DNA from: Lucinisca nassula
Taxonomy: Eukaryota > Mollusca > Bivalvia > Lucinida > Lucinidae
Reading direction: 5' to 3'
NCBI GenBank assembly: GCA_963580285.1
Contig: OY757010.1
Span: forward strand, 222,041,234-222,105,233
DNA length: 64,000 bases
Both the position numbers and the translations under genes were made by a program. A model generated the notes under the pieces. The model worked only from the letters and a program-made list of their open reading frames with translations. It did no database searches and was not told where the DNA came from. Position 1 is the first letter of the stretch; each line of letters begins with the position of its first letter. Positions 10,221-21,552 of the stretch are shown here, piece by piece.

Positions 10221-10580
10221 AGGAGCGTGATAGCTCAGTGGTTAGTGCACTTGCCTCTGATGCTAGAGGTCCCGGGTTCGATCCCCGGAAGCGGCGATAA
10301 AATTTCGGTGTCCGAACACGCTCCATTGGCATCATTTGCAGGGATGAATGTCATAAAGTGCACCGTCCTTCGGATCGGGACGTTAACTGGAGGCCCCCTG
10401 TGCAGGGAGAACCATTCCCTGTGCAGGTTAAAGATCCCTACCGTGATTACATGATTACTGTGTAGGCTTTCATCCTGCAAACCTGGAGTGTATGTAATGT
10501 ACACCTGCGGTAATGGTCAAATGTGACCGACGCAGTATCAGTAGATAGATAGATAGATAGATAGATCTATTTATCTATCT
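10221..10580 (+). mobile_element. tRNA-derived SINE (family Y), copy 1
   Basis: A tRNA-like head carries a box A (GATAGCTCAGTGGTTAG) and a box B (GGTTCGATCCC). It is followed by a body (CGTCCTTCGGATCGGGACG), a 3' block (GGTCAAATGTGACCGACGCA) and an ATAG microsatellite tail with its inverted counterpart. The head would be the RNA polymerase III promoter. It is not a functional tRNA gene, because the body is fused directly and the same unit recurs at 20647. Both strands are open over about 80 codons by chance. Confidence 0.8.
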
Positions 10581-10799
10581 ATCTACCTTTTTATTAATAT
10601 GCAGGTACAGGGGCAACACCCACAGAAGTGAGCCCTTTTCCAGGTAGCTGCATGGCTGCACGCACGACAGACCTCACACTAGATCTCCAGGTTTGCGTAT
10701 GATGAGGGTCGATAGCAGAGGATCCACACATAGGTGGATTAGGTCATGGCTCTATGGCTGCCCACAAGGTGTACTTGGTGGCCAAGCCTCTGACCTAGT

Positions 10800-11960
10800 C
10801 CCTGTTTAATCTGATGTCCCCCAACGTTCGGTCCTTGGACCTGTCCTCTTCTTGGTATTCATTAATGATCCCCCTGATAATATCAGGTCATCGGCCCGTT
10901 TGTTTGTTGATGGTTGTATCATGTATAGGAACATATACTCCTTCTGACTGTCTTATTTTACAAGATGACCTGGATCAACTGGCACAGTGGGAGGCCGATT
11001 GGCAGATGAAGTTCAATGTGGCCAAATGCCATTCAATGAGGGTGTCATGACAACCTCCGGACAAGCAAATTAAGTGGGACTATACACCTCACCAGCAAAT
11101 ATTGGAGCATGTTCAATCCGACAAATATCTTGGTATAACCATCACCGACAATCTTGATTGGGGTCAACATGTCTCAGAGATAACATCTAAAGCCACTAGG
11201 ACTTAGGATTCCTTAGACGTAATTTGGCTTTTTACACCTAGGCAGACAAAGGATATTGCTTATAAAACATTAGTTCGCCCTCAACCTGAATATGCATCAC
11301 CTATTTGGCAACCCTGTGTTAAAACTCAGATTCAGCAGGTGGAGAAGGTGCAGAGGACAGCTGCTCGGTGGAACTGCCGGCGATGGTGAAATACATCACG
11401 AAATCACGCCTATATAATTTTGCCCCCTTGAACACCACTTTTATATAGTAAAACTGGGGTTTCCAAGGGTATACCGTATTTTTCTTTATTTCTGCTCTAA
11501 TCTATATTTTGAGCAGAAATAAGAAAAATATCAAAATTTTTCATCTTAAAATTTTCATTTTTTTTCGGGGATAAAGGTGGCAATGTATTTGTATAGGCGT
11601 TTTTGCGTAATGAGAAGTAGTGTCGGTGATATGCCTAATGAGCTAGAGTGGCCGTCCCTAGAGGCCCGCTGTGAGCTGTCCTCTTTAACCTTCAATAAGA
11701 TACTCTGATACAGTGTTTATTAATAAAGATAGGTACTTGGCCCCTGCAATAGCGTCAACCCAAACAAGGGCATCAAAAGTAAAAAACTCACACTATCATA
11801 GGTTCCAGCGATGCCCTGAAAAATTCTTTCGTTCCTAGAACTATTCCTCAGTGGAGTAGTCTTACCTCTTCTGTGATGAATGTCAAGACCGCAGAGAAGT
11901 TAAAGCCCGTACAATATAAGATTGAGACTCAGAGGTTTGTGTTTTAGAATACATGTAGCT
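10800..11960 (+). pseudogene. Decayed non-LTR RT (C-terminal part)
   Basis: Broken frames give DDLDQLAQWEADWQMKFNVA (about 10960-11030), KYLGITITDNLDWGQHVSE (about 11127-11180), EKVQRTAARW (about 11340-11370) and RTIPQWSSLTSSVMNVKTAE (about 11840-11900). This is the typical thumb and C-terminal end of CR1/Jockey-type RTs, here with many stops. An M-type hairpin repeat (11395-11625) interrupts it. Confidence 0.7.
11395..11625. repeat. M-family MITE-like repeat
   Basis: Contains CACTTTTATATAGTAAAACT and an inverted pair around ATTTCTGCTC and GAGCAGAAAT. Related blocks occur near 23290, 32060, 39770, 52850 and 54110. It lies within the decayed RT above. Confidence 0.5.
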
Positions 11961-12039
11961 CTTTTATTCAGATTGAAAAATATTTTTAAGGACTCATCCA
12001 GTGACCTTTTTAAGCTAAATTCTGAATTTAGTCACCCAT

Positions 12040-12100
12040 TCAACTGAGGTAATGACCAAATGTGACCGACTCAGTATTAGAAGATAGATACATAGAGAGC
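12040..12100 (+). repeat. SINE-Y 3' tail remnant
   Basis: CAAATGTGACCGACTCAGTA followed by GATAGATA, the end of the Y SINE without its body. Confidence 0.6.
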
Positions 12101-12119
12101 TTCCACTCTTTGCGATCTC

Positions 12120-12900
12120 TGTCAGCTGTTTCTAGGTCATCTTAGGCCTCCAATGCCCTTGCTTTCCATCTTTGTGTATGCCAATGACAGGCTGCGCAAG
12201 TAGCTCACATGACCTTGTGGTGACAGTGTCTTGTGGGTTGCATTGCAGATCTGTGGGTTGCATTGCAGATCTGCCCTGTCATTCCATTGTGGACGCTGGA
12301 AGTTTCGCTTTGTCAATGGCCAAGTATCACTGATTAACTCATGTGACAAGGCTTCAAACACAATGGTGAAAAGCAGTGGGCTGAGAACAGAGCCTTGATG
12401 GACACCAACATTTCAACTCTTCACTACAGGGACACGGCTCCCCACATTAGCATACATGTACATCTGCTGGGCCAGTCGCATAATCCACTCATCCACTCTA
12501 AGTTTTCAAGCGCAATGATAAAAAGCAGTGGGCCACCTGGCACGTTCCTTAAGTGATTCAGCTATGATGACAATATCATTGGCATACAGGGTCTCCCAGT
12601 GGACTCAGAGCGGAACTCGTGTGATAAGGCTTCAAGCACAATAATGAAAAGCAGTGGGCTGAGAACAGAGTCTTGATGTACACCGATCTTTGAACATTTC
12701 AGTGTAACCGTCACCAACAGGGACACGGCTCCCCACGTTAGCATACACGTACATATCCTGGACCAGTTGCCGATCCAATCATCAACTCTCAAGTTTTCAA
12801 TGCCAACGAGATGACCCTCCGGGTACTTGATTAAATGCCTTCTCAGGGTTTGTGAAAGCCATGTAGAGTCTCTTGTTGGCACATAATTTGGTTAACAGAG
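12120..12900 (-). pseudogene. Two decayed RT fragments (LINE type)
   Basis: Minus strand: 12882-12562 reads VHQDSVLSPLLFIIVLEALS, the RT palm region of a LINE, and DWIGNWSRICTCML upstream of it. A shorter partial duplicate lies at 12130-12420 (FEALSHELI and the same flanking words). The two share blocks such as GGACACGGCTCCCCAC. This is not the CR1 family at 15.5 kb. The catalytic aspartates are not recoverable. Confidence 0.6.
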
Positions 12901-12999
12901 TTGGGAAACTTTATTGAGGAGACAGGGATATTTGTGACTTCCAAAACAAAGGAAAACTAAAAATCAGCACATTTTTTCTGCATCCCAGGATCTAATATA

Positions 13000-13023
13000 T
13001 GTTTTTTTTTTTTTTTTTTTTTT
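13000..13023. repeat. Poly-T run
   Basis: About 22-24 consecutive T just upstream (plus-strand order) of a CR1 fragment read on the minus strand. Confidence 0.6.
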
Positions 13024-13069
13024 TGTTGTTGTTTTTCAGAAAATAACATTTGAGGGACGATACAGGAGA

Positions 13070-13940
13070 GACGATTAACTTTGTGCTCATTCCAGTCTGT
13101 AACGGCTTAGAATTAATGCCCTGATCCGAAAGATTCCATACTTTTTTGGCTACAACAGTAGGTTTAGACCTTTTTATAAGAGAATGAGCCTACTGTCTCT
13201 TCTCCTTTTCTTGAGAGACTCCAATCTTAATTTCCCAGAATTCCAGTCATGCTCCCAGTTTCAAAGTAATTGTTTGTTACAAATCTAGCAGCTCTAGTCT
13301 GAACTTTTTCAATTACTTCATTAAGAACCACTCCACTGGGGTCCCATGCAACTACCATACTCCTAGATTGGGCAAGCAAGTGTCCTTCAATTCTGATGAA
13401 GATTTCGCCCCAGGAAACCAAGCGTTCTATTTACCTAAGTACACATGTTGCTATTATGTGTATTCCATTTCAAATTGTGTGTGGTTGTCACACCAAGGTA
13501 TTTAATAGTATTCACATGTTGGAGGACCGGCCGTTCCCTCTAAGTTGTAAGACGCCTTTATTTAAATAATTTCATTATTTTGTTCTCTTCCTAGTTATCT
13601 GCATAATACTGCATTAATCGGGCTGAAATCTCATGCCCTACATCATGATCTATCTATATCCTTCTGAAGTTTCATTGAGTCCGCTGTATCTCTATTTCCT
13701 GGTAGCAAACACAGTCGGCTGCTAACAGTCTTATTTCTGAGTCAATGTCAGTGGAAATATCATTAATGTACAGGGAGAATAACAGCGGACCAAGAACTTT
13801 CCCATGTTGGACCCCAGATAAAACTGGAGCCCATACTGAAGATTCACCATTAACAACAACATGCTGTTTTCTGTAGCAAATGCAGGAATCTATCCATTTG
13901 AGAGTCTTTACCCCTTCCCAATTCCATAACCAAATAAGTT
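13070..13940 (-). pseudogene. CR1-like RT fragment, decayed
   Basis: The minus-strand frame WDPSGVVLNEVIEKVQTRAA at 13421-13227 matches the C-terminal region of the element at 15585. Further matches run to 13940 in broken frames (for example the stretch complementary to the RT palm near 13800). It is an old 3' fragment of the same family. Confidence 0.65.
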
Positions 13941-14110
13941 AAATAAAACTCCATTATCTTTATTAGCTACTATGCTTTGTTATTTCAGCATCAGTGTCAT
14001 AGAATTATTTAGTTGCATAGACTCATGTATGCTATGCTGTGCTCGCCCTTAGGCTAAGCCTAATTACATATTATTAATCATTAATCCTAATTAACATTTC
14101 CATTCAAACT

Positions 14111-14115
14111 ACATC

Positions 14116-14177
<62 letters not shown>
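14111..14177. repeat. (CT)n microsatellite
   Basis: About 30 CT units, almost uninterrupted. A second (CT)n lies at 14276-14306, inside the putative right end of a foldback-like element. Confidence 0.85.
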
Positions 14178-14179
<2 letters not shown>

Positions 14180-14272
14180 GGAATTGATTGATTAACGGTA
14201 TGGATCAAAACAGCTAATACTTCCTCATAATATCTAATTTACATTGTCATTCAAAGTACATGTACTTCAAAC

Positions 14273-14308
<36 letters not shown>

Positions 14309-14344
14309 GTTCATAAATCTTTTATACAAACGACTAGGGGAAAT

Positions 14345-14443
14345 GTTTTGGAGGCGAAACGACTAGGGGCCAAAAGGGGGGCGAAACGAGTGGGGGAAAT
14401 GACAGGGGCCGGGGGGACGTCTTCGGGCGAAACGTCTTGTACC
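14345..14443 (-). repeat. GTCGTTTCGCCC-type array (right-end form)
   Basis: GGCGAAACGACTAGGG units, ending GGCGAAACGTCTTGTACC. This matches the right terminus at 20646 (GGCGAAACGTCTTGTTACC). The sequence just inside it (CATTCAAAGTACATGTACTT) resembles that inside the 20.5-kb array, so it is a true right end. No 8-bp match to the flank of the 8427 array was found. Confidence 0.6.
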
Positions 14444-14454
14444 AGACTCTTTCG

Positions 14455-15511
14455 GTTTTGTTGCGGTATTTCGATCTAATTCGACAAATGAACCAGTCCA
14501 AGAATATTTATTAACCATCCAAGATGTCGCTGAAACAAGCAGTGAATTACAGTCAGTGGCTTTAATTGCATTTTCCCACGGTTTCTGATCTTCACAGATA
14601 CTTTTTATGAATATAATTTTTGCAGAATTTTTTGTTGGTGCGAAGAATTCTGTTAACTTGGATGTCAACAAAACGAAAGTTGAGAAAGATTACACATCTG
14701 CTCTGATCTGTAATTTTTCACTCCCACCATCAATCACAGGGACACGGTTCATATTGATTTTGCTCTTCTATAATCTATCCAGTCAGTCTGAAAGCCCCAA
14801 GACCCCACTAGACACCCCAAGACACCAAAATTTATTGTTTATTTATTTCCTAAAGAGTTTTAGAAGGCTTTTCAATACCTAAAGGTATGCCTCTTCTTGA
14901 TTCGTGCCTTCTTATTGAATTCGTGCCTTTGAATAGCGCGTGAAAAGTACATGTGCGCATCTGCCTCACTTGTCAGAATCATTTCAACAACATTAGAGGT
15001 CAAGGACGTCCTCTGTGTCAGTCAGGCGCTTGGATATGATGTTGTTGTTGTGGTTGTTTATCTTGCTGCCTGCACCCACTAAGATTTTTCATCCTAAGTT
15101 ATGACCATTTTTAATAAATGTAAGCCTTAGTGACTTACAGCAGTAAATTTACTCTACCATGTTTATACAGACATCAGAAGACTTTTGTTCAGATGGTAGA
15201 GAGTTATTCCTTTCATGGCAAAGTGTAATACAGATACAGCAGTCAAAGGGAAACAATCCAAACAGGCTTTTCAAAAGGGCACGAATTTAAGAAGAAAGTT
15301 TCTGGATGATCATGATCGATATAGTGACGTCATTACAGGCATGTTATTTATAGAAACTGTCATGCTTTGTTGTCTTTTTGATTTTCTAATTAAAATTAAT
15401 AATTTGAAGTAAATTCTGATTATTTGTGAAATAATGACAGTTTGTTTACAGTGTGCAGCTCGTATGCTAAACATCTAAGGGGCACGAATCAGGGAGAAAA
15501 CAGCATAAATC
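14455..15511. other. Unassigned stretch
   Basis: Short frames of 65-100 codons on both strands but no motif, codon pattern or repeat that I can name. Possibly old unique host DNA between transposons. Confidence 0.4.
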
Positions 15512-18500
15512 AGAATCGGAATCAGAATTGTTACTGGTGACACGTCAAATGACATTCATACACCAGGACCTGTGATATGGGAAGTTAGTCCCTAGCTCTA
15601 ACCAAAGATGTAAACTTAGCTACACAATCCTCAGCACCTTCAGCCGTCAAAATAATAGAATCGGGAAGGGCATTCCAATCTCTAATGGTTCGGGGGAAAA
15701 ACGATTCTTTATAAATATCCGTTCTTGCAGTAAGGGTCTGAAACGTCATTGAATGGTGTTTTCTACAATGCCTAGCTGGGGGAACAAGGTCATCTGTTGG
15801 AATGCTGGCAGCACCCTTTAGACCTTTGTATAAGAGTATGAGCCTACTGTCTCTTCTCCTTTTCTTTAGAGACTCCCATCTTAATTTTCCTAGAATTCCA
15901 GTCATGCTCCCAGTTTCAAAGCAATAATTTCCAGTTACAAATCTAGCAGCTCTATTCTGAACTTTTTCAATTTCTACATTTAGGACCACTCCGCTTGGGT
16001 CCCAGATGCAACTACCATATTCCAAGATTGGGCGAACAAGTCCCCTGTATGCTGTTTCTTTCACATCCTGAGGACACTGATGAAGATTTCGCCTTAGGAA
16101 ACCAAGTGTTCTATTCGCCTTTGTACACATATTGCTAATGTGTGTATTCCATCTCAAATCGTGAGTGATTGTCACACCAAGGTATTTAATGGAATTCACA
16201 TTTTCGAGGACCGTTCCCTCTAAGGTGTAAGAAGCCTCAACTTTATTAGATCTCTTCCTTGTTATCTGCATAATATTGCATTTAACTGGTTGAAATCTCA
16301 TGCCCCATTTTCTGGCCCAACATCCTAATCTATCTATGTCAGCCTGAAGTTTCAGTGAGTCATCTGTATCTCTAATTTCCCGGTAACAAACACAGTCATC
16401 TGCGAACAGTCTTATTTCTGAGTCAATATCAGTGGAAATATCATTGATGTACAGGGAGAACAATAGAGGACCAAGAACGGTCCCTTGTGGGACTCCAGAC
16501 AAAACTGGCGCCCATACTGAAGATTCACCATTAACAACAACACGCTGTTTTCTGTAGCAAAGGAAGGAATCTATCCATTTAAGAGTCTTCCCACCAATTC
16601 CATAACCAAATAATTTGGATTTAAGTAGTTCATGAGGAGGGGTGTCAAAAGCCTTCTCAAAGTCCAGAATAAATGTGTCCACCTGCCCCCCTTTGTCCAG
16701 GATTTTTGCCCAATCATTAATAACCGTGCTCAACTGAGTTTCGCAACTATGCCTTTTCCTAAATGCATGTTGTCTGTCTGACAAAAGTTTATGTTCATCC
16801 AAGTGGGCCATGATGTTTGAGCAGACTATGTCGTCGAGCAATTTACATAGAACACAGGTCAGTGACACCGGGCGATAATTACGAGCAAGAGCCCTGTCCC
16901 CTTTTTTGAAAAGTGGACAGATGTTCGCTAGGAGCCATTCTTTGGGAATTTCACCCGTATCGAGAGATTGTTGGAAAAGATGAGCAAAAACTGGACCTAA
17001 CTCGTTTGCTAGTTCCTTCAGGACTCTAGGATGAAGCTCATCAGGCCCTAAAGCTTTAGAAGGGTTCAAGCCTTTAAGTAATTTGATCACTCCCGCAGAG
17101 GATACAACAATATTTTCCATGAAAGGGGCCGATCTTCCAGTCAATGGAACCTCGTTGAACTCAGTTTTATTAAATGCATCATTGAATTGACCAACCAATT
17201 CCTCTGCCCTTTCAGAGTCCGATTCAGCGACCCCGTTCCCTCCTCTTTTATTAAGAGGTGGGATACCTTGCCTATCTTTCTTCTGGCTATTGATATATCT
17301 GTAGAAGTCTCTGGGATTCGCCTTTACATCACCTACCAAGTTATTTACAAACTGATCATGCTGATTTTTGATGTCATTTTTAATTTCTCGTCTCAAGTTT
17401 TCAAATTTTGCCCTGAGTTTACCACTTCCCGACTTTTTTGCCTTAGCATGAATCTTATTTCTCCTCCGAATTTTTCTTCTTATTTCTGGTGTGATCCAAG
17501 GAATTGAAGATACAGACCTGCTAGTTTTGGAGGGGATATGATTTTCGGACGAAGCTTGAATGAAAGACTTTATCAAATCAAAGTTCTCCTGGACAGACCG
17601 AGCGTCTGAATGACCATTAAAGTATTTCTCTCTTGCAAATTTTAGGGCATCCTTCCTCATAGTTTCATAGTCACCCTTTTGATATAAGTACACCTTTCTA
17701 CGAGGTTTCTTTATAGGTGGTATGAAGATTTTCAAAAATCCAGAGACAATATCATGATCACTTAGTTTGTCCGGGGATTGAATATCCCCAAACTGTCCTG
17801 GCAAAGTTGTAAGAATCAAATCCAAAGTGTTTCTATCTCGAGTAGGGAAGTCAACAACCTGTTCCAAGCCATGATCATTCATGATGTCGACCAACACCTG
17901 TCCCTCTGACGGACTCAGCATCGTGCCTTGTTTGCTGAGCCTATCTGGCCAAACAATCTCTCTGAAGTTGAAGTCGCCTAAGACATGTACTGCAGGAAGT
18001 TTTTTACCCTTATTCTGAGACTTAATGCGATCAAGCTGATCTTTAAATAAGTGGAAGTTTTCGACAGTGTCGTTAGGTGGTCGGTACCAACTTGCAATAA
18101 AGTGGGAAGTTTTGTTAGCAAAAACCTTAACCCAAACAGATTCTGAATCGTTTTCCAGTTCCATGAATGGCATATGAGGGATATCTCTGTGAACGAGCAA
18201 CATCACCCCGCCGCCATGAGTGTTTCTATCTTTTCTGTAGACACTGTATTCGCAAGTTTCAGGGAAAAGCTCCGAAGTCATAATTGAACTGTCAATCTTT
18301 GTTTCCTGAATAGCCACAATATGTGGTTGGTGAGTATCAAGGAAAGCTAAAAGTTCAAGTATCTTTCCTCTTAAACCGTTAATGTTAATACTGCAAAGTT
18401 TCAAACCTTTTACAAAATTCGGCTTTCTCATGTCAGTAGTCGGAGATTTAACTCCTTTCTCCTTTGACAGAGGTTCAAATTTATTTCTTTCTTCCAGTTC

Positions 18501-18970
18501 TATAGGTTCGCTGAAGAACGAGTCAGAAAAATTAAAAAACTCGCACTTCGGGCATATCCATGAACAACTCGAGTTAACCAGTTTGCCATACTCGGCGTCT
18601 GAAATGAAAGCGCAATCAGTGTGAATCCACATTTCACACTGGTCACACTGAACTGCCTTATGCTCATTTAGAACATCACCACTGCAAAGGCCACAGTCTG
18701 CCTTGCAATCTTTGCAATACCAAGTTCCAATTCCAATTTCAAGTTCTAGCAATTGGTTTTCATTCAATTCAGAACACGAGGCATGAAAATGCTTTTCACA
18801 GTCCTCACATTCTACCCATTTCTGAGAGTCTTTGCAAGTTGCAAGTTTAAAGTTATTTAATAAACAAAATTGAGACGCTGTGTAAGTCCTAAAACAGACA
18901 CATAAAGCACTGTATATACTCTGGTAGCTGTCATCGAATGCAATTCGGCAATGTAATAAACACCACTTAC
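15512..18970 (-). mobile_element. CR1-like non-LTR retrotransposon, copy 1
   Basis: The minus-strand 3' end at about 15512 (ATTCTGATTCCGATTCTG, a short tandem 3' terminus as in CR1 elements) is shared with 21553. The frame is open from the stop at 15585 to about 18970, but no plausible ATG is present. The N-terminal part with the 2A-like motif seen in copy 2 is missing, so this copy is 5'-truncated or rearranged near 18840. Confidence 0.85.
15585..18767 (-). CDS. CR1-like ORF2 protein: PHD finger, endonuclease, RT
   Basis: About 1060 residues, uninterrupted. A PHD-type zinc finger at residues about 15-77 (C..C.. to CEMWIHTDC, ending WICPKC) is followed by an APE-type endonuclease at about 120-350 (SININGLRGK, QETKID, GDFNF, LSDHD). 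The RT at about 560-830 has NYRPVSLT, DFEKAFD, SGVPQGTVLGPLLFSLYIND and the catalytic FADD, and a C-terminal region follows. PHD plus APE endonuclease plus RT is the known make-up of CR1-like elements. The protein would nick target DNA and reverse transcribe its own RNA there. The listed start is an in-frame TTG; the frame stays open further upstream to about 18970 without an ATG, and a second zinc finger (CKDSQKWVECEDC) is encoded there. Catalytic motifs look intact, but the lost 5' end makes autonomous activity doubtful. Confidence 0.88.
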   Translation of the reverse strand: MNENQLLELEIGIGTWYCKDCKADCGLCSGDVLNEHKAVQCDQCEMWIHTDCAFISDAEYGKLVNSSCSWICPKCEFFNFSDSFFSEPIELEERNKFEPLSKEKGVKSPTTDMRKPNFVKGLKLCSININGLRGKILELLAFLDTHQPHIVAIQETKIDSSIMTSELFPETCEYSVYRKDRNTHGGGVMLLVHRDIPHMPFMELENDSESVWVKVFANKTSHFIASWYRPPNDTVENFHLFKDQLDRIKSQNKGKKLPAVHVLGDFNFREIVWPDRLSKQGTMLSPSEGQVLVDIMNDHGLEQVVDFPTRDRNTLDLILTTLPGQFGDIQSPDKLSDHDIVSGFLKIFIPPIKKPRRKVYLYQKGDYETMRKDALKFAREKYFNGHSDARSVQENFDLIKSFIQASSENHIPSKTSRSVSSIPWITPEIRRKIRRRNKIHAKAKKSGSGKLRAKFENLRREIKNDIKNQHDQFVNNLVGDVKANPRDFYRYINSQKKDRQGIPPLNKRGGNGVAESDSERAEELVGQFNDAFNKTEFNEVPLTGRSAPFMENIVVSSAGVIKLLKGLNPSKALGPDELHPRVLKELANELGPVFAHLFQQSLDTGEIPKEWLLANICPLFKKGDRALARNYRPVSLTCVLCKLLDDIVCSNIMAHLDEHKLLSDRQHAFRKRHSCETQLSTVINDWAKILDKGGQVDTFILDFEKAFDTPPHELLKSKLFGYGIGGKTLKWIDSFLCYRKQRVVVNGESSVWAPVLSGVPQGTVLGPLLFSLYINDISTDIDSEIRLFADDCVCYREIRDTDDSLKLQADIDRLGCWARKWGMRFQPVKCNIMQITRKRSNKVEASYTLEGTVLENVNSIKYLGVTITHDLRWNTHISNMCTKANRTLGFLRRNLHQCPQDVKETAYRGLVRPILEYGSCIWDPSGVVLNVEIEKVQNRAARFVTGNYCFETGSMTGILGKLRWESLKKRRRDSRLILLYKGLKGAASIPTDDLVPPARHCRKHHSMTFQTLTARTDIYKESFFPRTIRDWNALPDSIILTAEGAEDCVAKFTSLVRARD

Positions 18971-19045
18971 TTATCTATTGGCTTTATTGTTAATTGTTAT
19001 ACCATCCATTACATTTATAACCTGAAAAGTTGTAGAGATAAAATG

Positions 19046-19062
19046 GTATTGGAGCATGATAG
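19046..19062 (+). repeat. 5' end of SINE-Y copy 2 (interrupted)
   Basis: TATTGGAGCATGATAG matches the head of SINE-Y copy 1 (AGGAGCGTGATAG). The SINE continues at 20647 after the inserted element. Confidence 0.7.
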
Positions 19063-20646
19063 GAATCCGGGACGTTTCGCCCCCAAACCATTTCCTCCCC
19101 TAGTTGTTTCGCCCCCAAGACGTTTCCCCCCTGGTCGTTTCCCCCCTAGTCGTTTCGCCCACCTAGTCGTTTCGTCCCCCTAGTCGTTTCGCCCCCCAAG
19201 TCGTTTCGCCCACTTCTCAATGTAATAGACTAATAGACTAATTTTTTCACTTTATTAGCATTGTTAAGAGGCAAATATTTAAGCAGTACCATCGCCCTGT
19301 CACGTCAGCCTAAGGATAACTTATTATTAGTTACCGGCCGGCACCGGGCCTTAAAAGTGGCCACTCGGGGAGGGGTACGAACAAACACCGGATCGGACCC
19401 AATTACCGGATCGGACCGGATCAGACCGAATCGGACCCGATTTTCTGTGCTATGGTCATTTTTACTTCGATATTTCATTCTTTATGCACAGTATGAAGAG
19501 GCTTACAGCATACACAACTATTTTTTACCTCACACCTTCATTCCTGTATTAAAAAAACGGACCTAAAATAACTCAATTAACCCATATAAATATATAGCCA
19601 AACGGTTATATAGGCTATACTAGGAGTCTGTAGCATTTGCATTAGCCAGCCCCAAACAACGGGCCAAAGTCAGACCGACAGAGATACGTTGTTACGCCGA
19701 ATCGCCTTCGGCAAACACCAGACGTCAGCCCGACGTTGGTCCGACATTCTATAATGACCGGGCAGATTTTTAAGCATGAGATTATCTAGCAACAAATCTA
19801 TGGCCCATTCTTCTTACCCAGCAGGCACAAGTCGCAACGTCGTTGCAACGACGTAGAAGTGACGTTGCATAATAGGAATGACGTTGCACGGACGTTGATC
19901 TGACGTCACAATTATATCCTGTGCCTGCTCGATATATTCTTTGGCGAGACGGTTTTTTGAAACATGACAAATAAACAATCATATAAGTGTGAATCATTTT
20001 GTATTAGAACATAGTTTATTTGCTTATATACATGATGTTAAAAATAAAGAGAGGGAAAAAATGATCGCCGACCAATGCGGGCTCCTCAATGACGAGGATC
20101 GGCATGCGCGCCACCTCTTTACCCCCTTTTTATTTTCGACTCTCTATCTAACGTGCACACAACAAATATGCAACGTTGCATAGGACTCTTGTGTCCGCTT
20201 GGTATCATGTTATTTACAATCAGTGAAGTTGGCTCCGCCCATCGGGGCTTGAAGAAATAAATGGGCTGCATGATGTGATAATTAAAGACGTTTGACTTGC
20301 ACAAAGCGTGTGTTTTCACAACTCATCATTAATCACATTAATTGCATGATTAATGTGACAAACCAAATAAACAATGTGATTAACGGCAGTGAACAAAACA
20401 GGTAATAATTATCATAATTCCCAATTATCATTCCTGTTCAAAGAACATGTTCTTCATCTCTCTCTTTCTTTCTCTCGGTCTCATATATCAATAATTTATA
20501 TAAAAAATAGGGAAAAAAATGGGGGCGAAACGACTAGGGTTTGGGGGGCGAAACGACTAGGGTTAGGGGGCGAAACGACTAGGGTCCCAAAAAGGAGGCG
20601 AAACGAGCAGGGGGGAAACGTCTTGGGGGCGAAACGTCTTGTTACC
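19063..20646. mobile_element. Small foldback-like element with GTCGTTTCGCC-array ends
   Basis: 1584 bp. The left end is an array on the plus strand (19063-19214) and the right end is the inverse array (20521-20646). It is flanked by the perfect 8-bp duplication CATGATAG (19055-19062 and 20647-20654) and interrupts a SINE. The body contains modules A (19261-19385) and B (19390-19565), GACGTTG-rich sequence (19700-19920) and a truncated SINE-X piece (20228-20273). It has no transposase-like frame, so it is non-autonomous. Inverted termini made of short tandem repeats recall Foldback/Galileo elements, but family membership is open. Confidence 0.75.
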
Positions 20647-21018
20647 CATGATAGTGGTTCGTGCACTTGCCTCTGATGCTAGAGGTCCCGGGTTCGATCC
20701 CTGGTAGCGGCGATAAAATTTCGGTGCCCGAACACGCTCCATTGGCATCATTTGCGGGGATGAATGTCATAAAGTGCACCGTCCTTCGGATCGGGACGTT
20801 AACTGGAGGCCCCCTGTGCAGGGAGAACCATTCCCTGTGCAGGTTAAAGATCCCTACCGTAGTTACATGATTACTGTGTAGGCTTTCTATCTATATATCC
20901 TGCAGCACCCTCTCGCGAGGATTATGTGCAGCATCCTGCAAACCTGGAGTGTATGCAAACCTGTACACCTGCGGTTATGGTCAAATGTGACCGACGCAGT
21001 ATCAGTAGATAGATAGTA
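20647..21018 (+). mobile_element. tRNA-derived SINE (family Y), copy 2
   Basis: Continues the SINE broken at 19062. Box B (GGTTCGATCCC), the body and the 3' block GGTCAAATGTGACCGACGCA match copy 1 closely, and the tail is ATAGATAG. A block of about 50 bp (about 20887-20935) absent from copy 1 lies before the 3' block and partly duplicates the CATCCTGCA word. Confidence 0.8.
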
Positions 21019-21552
21019 TTATCTGTTCTATAGTTTTGAGTTTGTGATTTATCAAATAGTTGTTTTGCTTCAAAGTTAAAAACCAAAATCTTGTATCCCC
21101 TTTTCTCATATCTCCGTTCAGTCTCATAACTCCGTTCACCCTCGTTTTGATTAATATGAAAAGGAATAATTTTTACAGTTATCACAGATCAGAATTTGTA
21201 ATTAATAACTAACATTGCAACCTGTTTTGAAGAAAATCAGTTTTGATTTACAATTTAATTCACAGAAATTGAAATTAATTACAAAATGCTTAATATTTTA
21301 GGGGTCCCCCAAAATAATCTCTAACCAGTGACAAGCATGTGATTGAAAATAAAAAATATCAACAAATTAGAATAGTATACAGTCTAAATAAAATGCTCAT
21401 CATGTATAATATTCATAGAATGAATCTGAGTATTTATAATAATCAAATAAATTTGGGTGAACGGAGTTATGAGAACATGCCCCAAACACGCCCCGCATTT
21501 CTAGATGGCTGTAGAATAAACAGAAGTGATGTTTATTTTCTTAAATATTGAG
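21019..21552. other. Unassigned stretch
   Basis: AT-rich, with short frames only. CTCATAACTCCGTTCACC on one side (21121) and its inverse GGTGAACGGAGTTATGAG (21456-21473) hint at a roughly 350-bp inverted-repeat element. Confidence 0.4.

Noticed and set aside
10227..10454. Frames and a tRNA-like stretch at 10.2 kb
   Set aside because: Box A and box B are fused to a repeated body and tail, so this is a SINE, not a gene for tRNA or protein.
14607..15412. Frames of 91 and 65 codons at 14.6-15.4 kb
   Set aside because: No motif, no splice-site support and no repeat match; nothing to support a gene call.
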